64,000 nucleotides of DNA from positions 22,981-86,980 of the forward strand of contig NVWU01000013.1 in the NCBI GenBank assembly GCA_002733765.1. Reading direction: 5' to 3'. The DNA comes from Colwellia sp. (lineage in GTDB: Bacteria; Pseudomonadota; Gammaproteobacteria; Enterobacterales; Alteromonadaceae). The position numbers and the translations under genes were made by a program. Below are positions 55,493-64,000 of the stretch, piece by piece. The notes beneath the pieces were generated by a model. It was not told the origin of the DNA. It made no database searches and saw nothing but the letters and a program-made list of their open reading frames with translations. Numbering within the stretch: the stretch's first letter is position 1; each line of letters opens with the position of its first letter.

Positions 55493-55867
55493 GTGAAAAA
55501 ACAACGTCCTGTAAACATAGATTTAACTACGATTAAGATGCACCCAGCAGCTAATGCTTCAATTCTTCACCGTGTTTCTGGTGTAATTATGGTATTTGCT
55601 ATTGGCATCTTATTATTGACCCTTTCAACCTCTCTTTCTTCTGCTGAAGGATTTGCCAAAATTCAAGGTTACCTTGATGGCTTTTTCTTTATGTTTATTA
55701 TTTTCGGCTGTCTTTCTGCGCTGACTTACCATGTATTAGCGGGTGTTCGTCACTTGTTAATGGATTTAGGTCATTTTGAAGAGTTAGCTTCAGGTAATAG
55801 TAGCGCCAAAGTGATTATATATATTTGGTTAGCAATATCTGTGATAATAGGAGTTTGGTTATGGTAA
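55493..55867 (+). CDS. sdhC: Succinate dehydrogenase cytochrome b556 subunit
   Basis: SdhC is one of two membrane anchors of complex II, contributing to the heme b and ubiquinone site. The 124-residue protein begins VKKQRPVNIDLTTIKMHPAA (GTG start) and contains ASILHRVSGVIM (about 22-33), three membrane helices and LAGVRHLLMDLGH with the heme-ligand His region (about 82-94). The GTG is supported by the conserved family start and an AGG at short distance. It overlaps sdhD. Confidence 0.95.
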   Translation: MKKQRPVNIDLTTIKMHPAANASILHRVSGVIMVFAIGILLLTLSTSLSSAEGFAKIQGYLDGFFFMFIIFGCLSALTYHVLAGVRHLLMDLGHFEELASGNSSAKVIIYIWLAISVIIGVWLW

Positions 55868-56208
55868 GTGTCGTCGCATCAGTAGGCCGTAATGGCGTAC
55901 ATGATTTTATCCTTCTCAGAGCTAGTGCAATTATTCTTGTGCTATACACCTTGATTCTTGCTGGGTTTTTTATTGTAACACCACCTGTTACCTATGAAAT
56001 ATGGCATGGTTTCTTTGCTTGTATGAGCATAAAGGTTGCCACCATGTTAGCGCTACTTGCATTACTTGTGCATGCTAAAATTGGTGTTTGGCAAGTATTG
56101 TCCGATTACGTAAAACCAGCATTTTTACGCGGGTCGTTGCAATTTTTCTTTTCAGTTCTGTTATTAGCCTACGTAGTATTTGGCTTTTCAATTGTGTGGG
56201 GTGTGTAA
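55861..56208 (+). CDS. sdhD: Succinate dehydrogenase membrane anchor subunit
   Basis: SdhD completes the membrane anchor of complex II. The 115-residue protein has VASVGRNGVHDFILLRASAI near the start and three membrane helices. I chose ATG 55861, which has AGGAG eight bases upstream and overlaps the sdhC stop by seven bases. A longer in-frame start at 55825 lies inside sdhC and lacks a site. LALLVHAKIGVWQVLSDYVK (about 70-89) is the family motif near heme and quinone. sdhA begins directly after the stop. Confidence 0.93.
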   Translation: MVSVVASVGRNGVHDFILLRASAIILVLYTLILAGFFIVTPPVTYEIWHGFFACMSIKVATMLALLALLVHAKIGVWQVLSDYVKPAFLRGSLQFFFSVLLLAYVVFGFSIVWGV

Positions 56209-57975
56209 GTGAGCGTTCCAATTCGTGAATTTGACGCCATAGTTATTGGCGCAGGCGGCGCAGGTATGCGCGCTGCATTAGCAATTTCTGAGTCAGGCAA
56301 ATCTTGTGCCTTGATTTCTAAAGTATTTCCAACTCGTTCTCATACTGTATCTGCTCAAGGTGGTATTACCGTTGCTTTAGGTAATGCCCATGAAGATCAT
56401 TGGGAACAACATATGTACGATACCGTTAAAGGCTCTGATTATATTGGAGATCAAGACGCTATTGAATACATGTGTAAAGTAGGGCCTGAATCTGTAATAG
56501 AATTAGAGAAAATGGGTTTACCTTTTTCTCGTACAGAAGAAGGTAAAATTTATCAACGTCCATTTGGTGGTCAATCTAAAAACTTTGGTGGTGAGCAAGC
56601 GGCCCGTACAGCAGCAGCTGCTGACCGTACAGGCCATGCTTTACTTCATTGTCTTTACCAACAAAACGTTAAAAATAAAACTAACGTTTACTCAGAGTGG
56701 TATGCATTAGATTTAGTTAAAAATAGTGATGGCGCAGTGGTAGGTACCACGGCTATTTGCATCGAAACAGGCGAAATTGTTTACTTTAAAGCCCGTGCAA
56801 CAGTACTTGCTACTGGTGGTGCTGGTCGTATCTTCGCTTCAACTACTAATGCTCACATCAACACCGGTGATGGTGTTGGTATGTCGCTTCGTGCTGGCAT
56901 TCAAATGCAAGACATGGAAATGTGGCAATTCCATCCAACAGGTATCGCAGGTGCAGGTGTACTCGTTACTGAAGGTTGTCGTGGTGAAGGCGGTTACTTG
57001 CTTAATAAAGACGGCGAACGCTTCATGGAACGTTACGCGCCAAACGCTAAAGATTTAGCCGGTCGTGATGTGGTAGCTCGTTCAATGATGACAGAGATTC
57101 GTGAAGGTCGTGGTTGTGACGGTCCTTGGGGTCCTCATATCAAACTTAAACTTGATCATTTAGGCCGTGAAACATTATACAAACGTCTACCAGGTGTTTG
57201 TGATTTATCGAAAACATTTGCACATATTGATCCAGCTGAAGAGCCTATTCCTGTTATTCCTACTTGTCACTACCAAATGGGTGGTGTGCCTTGTAATGTA
57301 AATGGTCAAGCACTTAACATTGGCGTCGACGGCAAAGAAACTATTGTTGAAGGTTTATTCGCAGTAGGTGAAATTGCTTGTGTCTCTGTACATGGTGCTA
57401 ACCGCTTAGGCGGTAACTCATTACTTGATTTAGTGGTATTTGGCCGTGCAGCAGGTAACTTCTTAGGGTCTTATTTAAACGAGACAGAAAGCGGTAAAGA
57501 GGCCTCTGAATCTGATTTAGAAGCATCACTTGCGCGTACTAATCGTTGGGAGTCTTCAACTAAAGGCGAAGATCCGGTACAAATTCGTAAAGATTTACAA
57601 CAGTGTATGCAAATGAACTTTGGCGTATTCCGCGAAGGTGAAGCCATGGCAAAAGGCATGAAAGAATTAACTGAAATTCGTGAACGCCTTAAAGTTGCCC
57701 GTTTAGATGATAAGTCATCTGAATTTAATACTCAGCGCATTGAGTGTTTAGAATTAGATAACTTAATGGAAACTGCATTTTGTTCAGCTAAAGCCGCTAA
57801 CTTCCGTACTGAATCTCGAGGCGCGCATGCAAGACAAGATTTCACTGAACGTGATGATGTGAATTGGTTATGTCACTCAGTCTACACGCCAGAAACTGAA
57901 GAAATGTCTAAGCGTGACGTTAATATGAAACCTGTTCACCGCGAAGCTTTCCCACCGAAAGCTCGTGTTTACTAA
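56209..57975 (+). CDS. sdhA: Succinate dehydrogenase flavoprotein subunit
   Basis: SdhA oxidises succinate to fumarate with covalently bound FAD. The 588-residue protein starts [20 protein letters not shown] (GTG) and has the FAD-linking His in [12 protein letters not shown] (about 41-52). [24 protein letters not shown] lies at about 242-265, followed by the catalytic Arg region ([14 protein letters not shown]) and [10 protein letters not shown]. The start codon follows the sdhD stop immediately, indicating coupling. Confidence 0.98.
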   Translation: MSVPIREFDAIVIGAGGAGMRAALAISESGKSCALISKVFPTRSHTVSAQGGITVALGNAHEDHWEQHMYDTVKGSDYIGDQDAIEYMCKVGPESVIELEKMGLPFSRTEEGKIYQRPFGGQSKNFGGEQAARTAAAADRTGHALLHCLYQQNVKNKTNVYSEWYALDLVKNSDGAVVGTTAICIETGEIVYFKARATVLATGGAGRIFASTTNAHINTGDGVGMSLRAGIQMQDMEMWQFHPTGIAGAGVLVTEGCRGEGGYLLNKDGERFMERYAPNAKDLAGRDVVARSMMTEIREGRGCDGPWGPHIKLKLDHLGRETLYKRLPGVCDLSKTFAHIDPAEEPIPVIPTCHYQMGGVPCNVNGQALNIGVDGKETIVEGLFAVGEIACVSVHGANRLGGNSLLDLVVFGRAAGNFLGSYLNETESGKEASESDLEASLARTNRWESSTKGEDPVQIRKDLQQCMQMNFGVFREGEAMAKGMKELTEIRERLKVARLDDKSSEFNTQRIECLELDNLMETAFCSAKAANFRTESRGAHARQDFTERDDVNWLCHSVYTPETEEMSKRDVNMKPVHREAFPPKARVY

Positions 57976-57999
57976 GGACTTAATTGTAGGAGATATACG

Positions 58000-58707
58000 A
58001 TGAAACAAAATTTTTCGATTTACCGCTACAATCCTGATGTAGACGCTAAACCTTACATGAAAGATTATGAGCTAGAAGTTCCTGAAGGCTCTGATTTAAT
58101 GGTACTTGATGCACTTATTCTATTAAAAGAAAAAGATGCAAGCTTATCATTTCGTCGTTCATGTCGTGAAGGTGTATGTGGCAGTGATGGCTTGAACATG
58201 AATGGTAAAAATGGTTTGGCTTGTATCACACCATTATCAGAGTTAAAAGCGAGTACGATTGTACTACGTCCTTTACCTGGTTTGCCGGTTGTACGTGATT
58301 TGATTATTGATATGACTCAATTTTATCAGCAATATGAAAAAATCAAACCATACTTGATCAACGATGCTCAACAGCCAGCGCGTGAAAACATACAATCCAT
58401 TGAAGAGCGTGACAAATTAGACGGTCTTTATGAGTGTATTTTATGTGCTTGTTGTTCAACATCTTGTCCATCTTTCTGGTGGAACCCTGATAAATTTATC
58501 GGACCTGCAGGTTTACTTCACGCTTATCGTTTCTTAATTGATAGCCGTGATACTGCAACAGAAGAGCGTTTAGATGGTTTGCAAGATGCTTACAGTGTAT
58601 TTCGTTGTCACGGTATAATGAACTGTGTTGATGTTTGTCCAAAAGGATTAAATCCAACGAAAGCCATTGGTCATATTAAATCTATGTTATTAAGCCGAGC
58701 AGTTTAA
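58000..58707 (+). CDS. sdhB: Succinate dehydrogenase iron-sulfur subunit
   Basis: SdhB carries electrons from FAD to the quinone site. The 235-residue protein has the 2Fe-2S motif SCREGVCGSDGLNMNG (about 54-69) with a further Cys in LACIT, and the ferredoxin-like motifs CILCACCSTSCPS (about 146-158) and CHGIMNCVDVCPKGLNP (about 203-219). Ribosome site TAGGAGATATACG precedes ATG 58000. It is 24 bases after sdhA. Confidence 0.98.
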   Translation: MKQNFSIYRYNPDVDAKPYMKDYELEVPEGSDLMVLDALILLKEKDASLSFRRSCREGVCGSDGLNMNGKNGLACITPLSELKASTIVLRPLPGLPVVRDLIIDMTQFYQQYEKIKPYLINDAQQPARENIQSIEERDKLDGLYECILCACCSTSCPSFWWNPDKFIGPAGLLHAYRFLIDSRDTATEERLDGLQDAYSVFRCHGIMNCVDVCPKGLNPTKAIGHIKSMLLSRAV

Positions 58708-58729
58708 CTGTTTGAAATAAAAGTAGAAT

Positions 58730-58762
58730 GGAAATACCTAGACTAACTGTTTAGGTATTTCC
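58730..58762 (+). repeat. Stem-loop after sdhB
   Basis: GGAAATACCTA (58730-58740) and TAGGTATTTCC (58752-58762) are perfect arms with an 11-base loop. No T tract follows, so it is more likely an mRNA 3'-end stabiliser or processing site than a terminator. The next hairpin, at 58768, does have a T tract. Confidence 0.75.
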
Positions 58763-58767
58763 AACAT

Positions 58768-58806
58768 AAAATATCAGCATATTTTACTAAATAGGCTGAT
58801 ATTTTT
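58768..58806 (+). terminator. Probable intrinsic terminator between sdhB and sucA
   Basis: AAATATCAGC pairs with GCTGATATTT around a 16-base loop and runs into a T tract ending at 58806. It could uncouple sucA expression from sdh or act as a partial terminator. Confidence 0.7.
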
Positions 58807-58982
58807 AATAATAAGTGTAAATACAGGGTAATTATTTTATCACCGGCAGTTTGTTTAACTTCAAGGTAAAAGCACAGAGTTGACGTTAGTCAATAAATAC
58901 TTTTAGCGTAGGAGTTATGCAATATGACACAGAAAAAATGATTATATTATTTTAGTTGCTTTACCAGAAAAGGAACAAAGTA

Positions 58983-61784
58983 ATGTCAGAAGGTGTAATG
59001 AAGGCTTGGTTAGAGTCTTCCCACTTAAACGGCGGCAACATCGTTTATATTGAAGAATTGTACGAATCTTACCTAGATAATTCAGCCTCTGTATCTGCAG
59101 AATGGCAAGAGATCTTTTCAGAGCTTCCTAAAGTTGAAGGTAGTGAGGTGGAATATCGCCATAGCGCTATTAGAGATGAGTTTAAAATTTTAGCTAAGGA
59201 ACAAAAAAAGCAAGTTGTTACGAGTGGCGGTGATGCCAAGCAAGTTAAAGTTTTACAACTGATCAATGCCTTTAGGGTTCGTGGCCATCAAAATGCTAAT
59301 TTAGATCCATTAGGTTTATGGCAACGTGAGAAAGTTCGTGATTTACAACTATATCATCATGACCTATCAGAAAATGATTTCGACAAAGAATACAACGTTG
59401 GCTCGTTGGCAGTTGGTCAAGAGTCGATGAAGTTGGGTGAGTTATATAAAACACTGAAGAAAACTTATTGTAGTTCTCTTGGTGCTGAGTATATGCACAT
59501 TACTTCAACCGATGAAAAACGTTGGTTGCAAAATCGCATAGAGTCTATTCAGTCTCAATTAAGTTTATCTGTTGATGAAAAAACTGAAATACTCAAAGGC
59601 TTGATTGCTGCTGATGGTTTAGAAAAATACCTAGGGGCTAAATTTCCTGGTGCAAAACGCTTTTCATTAGAGGGCGGTGATGCATTAGTTCCTATGCTTA
59701 AAGAACTCATAACTCGCGCAGGTGCTAATGGCACTAAAGAAGTTGTTATGGGCATGGCTCATCGTGGCCGCTTAAATGTTTTAGTCAATGTTATGGGTAA
59801 AAACTCATCGAAACTATTTGATGAATTTGCGGGTAAACATGATGAAATCTCTAGTTCTGGTGATGTTAAGTACCATCAAGGCTACTCTTCTGATTTTGTT
59901 ACACCTGGCGGTAATGTTCATTTAGCGTTGGCATTTAACCCATCGCATTTAGAAATTGTTAACCCGGTAGTTATCGGTTCTGTACGAGCGCGTTTAGATC
60001 GACGTAATTGTACTCAGGGTGATTTAGTCTTACCAATTACTATTCACGGCGATTCAGCAATTGCTGGACAGGGTGTAGTACAAGAAACCTTTAATATGTC
60101 ACAAGCGCGTGCATTTAAAGTAGGTGGTACAGTACGCATAGTGATTAATAACCAAGTTGGTTTCACCACCTCAGTTGCAGAAGATACACGCTCTGGCGAA
60201 TACTGTACTGAAATAGCTAAAATGGTTCAGGCACCTATTTTACATGTCAATGGTGATGATCCTGAAGCGGTTATTTTGGCAACGCAAATTGCCCTTGATT
60301 ATCGTAATGAATTTAAACGCGATGTTGTCATTGATTTAGTTTGTTATCGTCGTCATGGTCATAATGAAGCTGATGAACCAAGTGCTACACAGCCATTAAT
60401 GTACAAAATAGTTAAAAAGCATGCGACACCACGTCAATTATATGCAGATAAATTAATTGCAGAAGGTAGTTTGAATAAAGCGACTATTGATGAGCTTACT
60501 TCTTATTATCGTAAACTGCTTGACGAAGGTCAGTGTACGGTAGACCAGTGGCGCCCAATGACTGCACATTCTGTTGATTGGACACCTTACCTTGATCAAG
60601 AATGGGATGATGATTACGATAAAGAAATAAGTATTGATAAGCTAAAAGAATTAGCGGTTAAAGTATCAACTTATCCTGAAAACCACCCTGTACATGCGCG
60701 TGTTAAGAAAATCTATGATGACCGTCAAAAAATGGCCTCTGGTGAAAAATTACTTGATTGGGGTATGGCAGAAAACTTAGCTTACGCGACTATTGTTGAC
60801 CGTGGTGATCGTGTACGTATCACAGGCCAAGATTCTGGTCGTGGTACTTTCTTCCATCGTCATGCGGTATTGCATAATCAAGATGATGGTAGTACCTATT
60901 TACCATTGCAAAATATTTCAGAAGGACAAGGCCCTTTTGATGTACATGATTCGGTATTATCAGAAGTATCAGTATTAGCTTTTGAATATGGTTATACCAC
61001 GGCATCGCCGGCAGGTTTAACTATTTGGGAAGCTCAATTTGGTGATTTTGCTAACTGTGCGCAAGTAGTTTTCGATCAATTTATTAGTTCTGGTGAACAA
61101 AAATGGGGTCGTTTATGTGGTCTAACTATGTTGTTACCACATGGCTATGAAGGGCAAGGTCCTGAACATTCATCAGGACGTTTAGAGCGCTTCTTACAAC
61201 TTTGTGCTGATCATAATATGCAAGTATGTGTGCCATCAACACCAGCACAAGTATTTAACATGCTACGTCGTCAAGTGGTACGCCCTATGCGTCGCCCATT
61301 AGTGGTGATGTCACCTAAATCATTATTACGTCATCCATTAGCGGTATCTTCTTTAGAAGAACTGTCAACAGGTGTGTTTAAAAATGTAATTGGTGAAATT
61401 GATGATTTAGATCATAGCGCTGTTGAACGTGTCGTATTTTGTAGTGGCAAGGTTTATTACGAATTACTTGATCAACGTCGTAAAAATGAACTTAATAATG
61501 TTGCCATTATTCGTATTGAGCAGTTATACCCATTTCCAGATAAAGAACTTCAAGATGCCATTAAACAGTATCAACATGTGAAGCAATTTGTTTGGTGTCA
61601 GGAAGAGCCGCAAAACCAAGGTGCTTGGTATTGTTCTCAGCATCACTTTAGAAATGCTATCCCTGATGGAACACATTTGACTTATGCTGGCCGAAACGCC
61701 TCAGCAGCTCCTGCTGTTGGTTATATGTCAGTTCATGTAAAAGAACAACAAGCGCTTGTCACTCAAGCGTTAACTTTAGATTAA
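58983..61784 (+). CDS. sucA: 2-oxoglutarate dehydrogenase E1 component
   Basis: SucA is the thiamine-diphosphate decarboxylase of the 2-oxoglutarate dehydrogenase complex. The 933-residue protein has the N-terminal E2-binding peptide (MSEGVMKAWLESSHLNGGN), FRVRGHQNANLDPLG (about 95-109), MGMAHRGRLNVLVNVMGK, the ThDP motif GDDPEAVILATQIALDYRNEF ending at VCYRRHGHNEADEPSATQP, and the C-terminal transketolase-like domain (HGYEGQGPEHSSGRLERFLQ, shown in part). ATG 58983 is chosen because AAGGA lies eight bases upstream; the in-frame TTG 58956 has none. The lead stretch after the sdhB terminator may hold a separate promoter. Confidence 0.97.
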   Translation: MSEGVMKAWLESSHLNGGNIVYIEELYESYLDNSASVSAEWQEIFSELPKVEGSEVEYRHSAIRDEFKILAKEQKKQVVTSGGDAKQVKVLQLINAFRVRGHQNANLDPLGLWQREKVRDLQLYHHDLSENDFDKEYNVGSLAVGQESMKLGELYKTLKKTYCSSLGAEYMHITSTDEKRWLQNRIESIQSQLSLSVDEKTEILKGLIAADGLEKYLGAKFPGAKRFSLEGGDALVPMLKELITRAGANGTKEVVMGMAHRGRLNVLVNVMGKNSSKLFDEFAGKHDEISSSGDVKYHQGYSSDFVTPGGNVHLALAFNPSHLEIVNPVVIGSVRARLDRRNCTQGDLVLPITIHGDSAIAGQGVVQETFNMSQARAFKVGGTVRIVINNQVGFTTSVAEDTRSGEYCTEIAKMVQAPILHVNGDDPEAVILATQIALDYRNEFKRDVVIDLVCYRRHGHNEADEPSATQPLMYKIVKKHATPRQLYADKLIAEGSLNKATIDELTSYYRKLLDEGQCTVDQWRPMTAHSVDWTPYLDQEWDDDYDKEISIDKLKELAVKVSTYPENHPVHARVKKIYDDRQKMASGEKLLDWGMAENLAYATIVDRGDRVRITGQDSGRGTFFHRHAVLHNQDDGSTYLPLQNISEGQGPFDVHDSVLSEVSVLAFEYGYTTASPAGLTIWEAQFGDFANCAQVVFDQFISSGEQKWGRLCGLTMLLPHGYEGQGPEHSSGRLERFLQLCADHNMQVCVPSTPAQVFNMLRRQVVRPMRRPLVVMSPKSLLRHPLAVSSLEELSTGVFKNVIGEIDDLDHSAVERVVFCSGKVYYELLDQRRKNELNNVAIIRIEQLYPFPDKELQDAIKQYQHVKQFVWCQEEPQNQGAWYCSQHHFRNAIPDGTHLTYAGRNASAAPAVGYMSVHVKEQQALVTQALTLD

Positions 61785-61872
61785 CTATTGAGTGCACCAG
61801 TTTCTTATTACGCTTTAATAACAAGGCAATGATAAGAAGCAAAGTGCAAAAGTTTTTAAGGAATAAAATAAA

Positions 61873-63351
61873 ATGACAACCGAAATCAAAGTTCCGGTAT
61901 TACCAGAATCAGTTGCTGATGCAACTGTAGCTACTTGGCATGTACAAGTAGGTGAAAAATTCACTCGTGATCAAGTATTAGTAGATATTGAAACTGATAA
62001 AGTAGTTTTAGAAGTACCAGCAACTTGTGATGGTGTTTTAACAGACATCAGTGAAATTGAAGGCACTACTGTACTGGGTGCACAAGTAATTGGACGTTTT
62101 TCTGAAGGTGGTGCTGCGTCAGATGCACCTCAAGAAACTGCGGCTCCTGTTGCTAGTACTAGTGACGCTGCAATCAAAGTCATCGATATTATCGTACCAG
62201 TGTTACCTGAGTCTGTTGCCGATGCAACGGTTTCTTCTTGGCATGTAGCTGAGGGTGATAGTGTATCAGTTGATCAAAATCTAGTTGATATTGAAACAGA
62301 TAAAGTAGTACTAGAAGTCGTAGCACAAGACAGTGGCGTGATTGGTAAAATTATTCATGTTGAAGGTGATACCGTTTTAGGCTCACAAAAAATTGGTGAA
62401 CTTAATGCCGGTGCATCGGCCAATACTACCGCTACAGCAACCTCTGAAGAAGCCTTAAGCTCTGATGAATTAGCAAGCCCGTCAGTACGTCGTTTAATGA
62501 CTGAGAAAGGTTTAACTTCAAGTGATGTTAAAGGCTCAGGTAAAGGCGGTCGTATTTCTAAAGAAGACGTTGAAGCTGCGTTAGCTGCTAAAAGTGCAGC
62601 AAAATCTGCACCAGCAAAAGCTGCTGCTCCAGTGGTTCAAGACTTAGGTGAACGTACACAAAAACGTGTACCGATGACTCGCTTACGTAAAACAATTGCT
62701 ACGCGTTTATTAGAAGCGAAAAACTCAACGGCAATGTTAACTACATTTAATGAAGTTAACATGAAGCCAATCATGGATCTTCGTAAGCAATATAAAGACT
62801 TATTTGAGAAAACTCATGATACCCGTTTAGGTTTTATGTCGTTTTACGTGAAAGCGGTAACTGAAGCATTAAAACGCTACCCAGCAGTTAATGCATCAAT
62901 TGATGGTGATGATATTGTTTATCATAACTTTTTCGATATCTCTATTGCTGTTTCTACCCCGCGTGGTTTAGTAACACCAGTATTACGTGATAGCGATCAA
63001 TTAAGCATGGCGGGTATTGAAAATGGTATTCGTGAACTCGCTATTAAAGGTCGTGACGGTAAGCTGTCAATGGCTGAAATGACCGGCGGTAACTTTACTA
63101 TTACTAACGGCGGTGTATTTGGTTCATTACTTTCAACACCAATTTTGAACTTGCCACAAGCGGCTATTTTAGGCATGCACAAAATACAAGATAGACCGAT
63201 GGCTGTTGATGGTAAAGTTGAAATTTTACCTATGATGTATTTAGCACTGTCTTATGATCACCGTTTAATTGACGGCAAAGAATCCGTTGGTTTCTTAGTG
63301 ACCATTAAAGAATTACTAGAAGACCCAACACGCCTTCTTTTAGATGTTTAA
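61873..63351 (+). CDS. sucB: Dihydrolipoyl succinyltransferase (E2) with two lipoyl domains
   Basis: SucB transfers the succinyl group to CoA and forms the core of the 2-oxoglutarate dehydrogenase complex. The 492-residue protein carries two lipoyl domains, lipoylated at Lys43 (ETDKVVLEV, domain about 1-77) and Lys144 (same motif, domain about 103-178). A peripheral subunit-binding domain follows (about 203-240, [20 protein letters not shown]), then the catalytic domain with SYDHRLIDG (His463, Asp467). E. coli SucB has one lipoyl domain and about 405 residues. The two domains are similar and share [12 protein letters not shown], so internal duplication is likely. It lies 88 bases after sucA. 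Confidence 0.95.
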   Translation: MTTEIKVPVLPESVADATVATWHVQVGEKFTRDQVLVDIETDKVVLEVPATCDGVLTDISEIEGTTVLGAQVIGRFSEGGAASDAPQETAAPVASTSDAAIKVIDIIVPVLPESVADATVSSWHVAEGDSVSVDQNLVDIETDKVVLEVVAQDSGVIGKIIHVEGDTVLGSQKIGELNAGASANTTATATSEEALSSDELASPSVRRLMTEKGLTSSDVKGSGKGGRISKEDVEAALAAKSAAKSAPAKAAAPVVQDLGERTQKRVPMTRLRKTIATRLLEAKNSTAMLTTFNEVNMKPIMDLRKQYKDLFEKTHDTRLGFMSFYVKAVTEALKRYPAVNASIDGDDIVYHNFFDISIAVSTPRGLVTPVLRDSDQLSMAGIENGIRELAIKGRDGKLSMAEMTGGNFTITNGGVFGSLLSTPILNLPQAAILGMHKIQDRPMAVDGKVEILPMMYLALSYDHRLIDGKESVGFLVTIKELLEDPTRLLLDV

Positions 63352-63530
63352 TAAGCGTATTAAAATATTTTAAAAGTAGACTATAGTATTAGCTCTTTTG
63401 ACTACCGTCATTAGAGCTTTTGTAATATAATCAGGCGACTTTTCATCGGCATCCTACTTTAGTACTAGTGTGTAATAACGCTAAGTAGTTAGAGTATTTG
63501 TCATCATTCACAGATAAATGGAAATACACC

Positions 63531-64000
63531 ATGAATTTGCATGAGTATCAAGCGAAACAATTATTCGCTGAATATGGTTTACCAGTTTCTGAAGGTTTCG
63601 CTTGCGATACCCCTCAAGAAGCTGCAGAAGCGGCTGATAAAATCGGCGGCGATATGTGGGTTGTTAAAACTCAAGTACACGCAGGCGGACGTGGTAAAGC
63701 TGGCGGCGTTAAGCTAGTTAAAACCAAAGAAGAAATCAAAGATTTCGCTCAACACTGGTTAGGTAAGAACTTAGTTACTTATCAAACAGATGAAAATGGT
63801 CAGCCGGTATCTAAAATTTTAGTTGAAAGCTGTACTGACATTGCCAATGAGTTATACCTTGGTGCTGTTGTTGACAGAGCTTCACAACGAATCGTTTTCA
63901 TGGCATCAACTGAAGGTGGCGTTGAAATTGAGACTGTTGCTGAAGAGACTCCAGAATTAATTCACAAAGCTGAAATTGATCCACTTGTTGGCGCTCAACC
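63531..64000 (+). CDS. sucC: Succinyl-CoA synthetase subunit beta, 3' end outside window
   Basis: The frame from ATG 63531 gives [20 protein letters not shown], the standard SucC start, then an ATP-grasp domain with [20 protein letters not shown] (about 42-61). It remains open to the window end at residue 156. It should make ATP or GTP while releasing succinate and CoA. It lies 179 bases after sucB; an imperfect hairpin AGCTCT-N16-AGAGCT with a short T run lies in that gap. Confidence 0.95.
   Translation, partial: MNLHEYQAKQLFAEYGLPVSEGFACDTPQEAAEAADKIGGDMWVVKTQVHAGGRGKAGGVKLVKTKEEIKDFAQHWLGKNLVTYQTDENGQPVSKILVESCTDIANELYLGAVVDRASQRIVFMASTEGGVEIETVAEETPELIHKAEIDPLVGAQ

Overview
The window is AT-rich chromosomal DNA from a marine gammaproteobacterium, most likely of the Colwellia/Thalassotalea group (Alteromonadales). 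This is judged from gene order, protein flavour and base composition, not from a database search. Almost everything is core chromosome. I see no rRNA, tRNA, CRISPR array, prophage or intact insertion sequence. The only mobile trace is a broken IS200/IS605-type transposase remnant near 24.8-25.1 kb.

Layout. (1) 1-7.3 kb: a bifunctional ornithine-lipid-type acyltransferase cut by the window edge, an MnmC-type oxidase lacking its methyltransferase half, and divergent fabB behind a FabR-like operator; then pdxB and asd. (2) 7.6-17.4 kb: fimV/hubP, truA, accD, folC, dedD, cvpA and purF in the conserved order. (3) 17.4-25 kb: assorted single genes (Yip1-type membrane protein, GAF-PAS-GGDEF-EAL protein, GNAT, M28 peptidase, YaeQ, class V aminotransferase) and the transposase remnant. 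(4) 25.2-29.8 kb: an accessory module of a winged-helix regulator divergent from four secreted-protein genes. These are a Ser/Asp/Asn repeat protein, a small IIQNTGNN protein, a C39-type cysteine peptidase and an RGG-type small protein. It resembles Fap-like amyloid or adhesin export systems and is the most interesting locus here. (5) 29.9-38.6 kb: rnfABCDGE-nth and a degenerate GGDEF/EAL membrane protein. (6) 38.7-49.6 kb: the translation cluster rimP-nusA-infB-rbfA-truB-rpsO-pnp-nlpI, headed by a structured leader with alternative hairpins. (7) 50.3-52.9 kb: a fused CsdA-CsdE cysteine desulfurase convergent with tcdA. (8) 53.5-64 kb: gltA divergent from sdhCDAB-sucABC, with a two-lipoyl-domain SucB.

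Functional links. Fatty acid synthesis (fabB, accD), PLP supply (pdxB) and aspartate metabolism (asd) sit near cell-pole organisation (fimV). Rnf feeds reduced carriers and shares a strand with the Fe-S DNA-repair enzyme Nth. The rimP-pnp block couples transcription, ribosome maturation and RNA decay. gltA, sdh and suc together encode the citrate synthase, succinate dehydrogenase and 2-oxoglutarate dehydrogenase steps of the TCA cycle.
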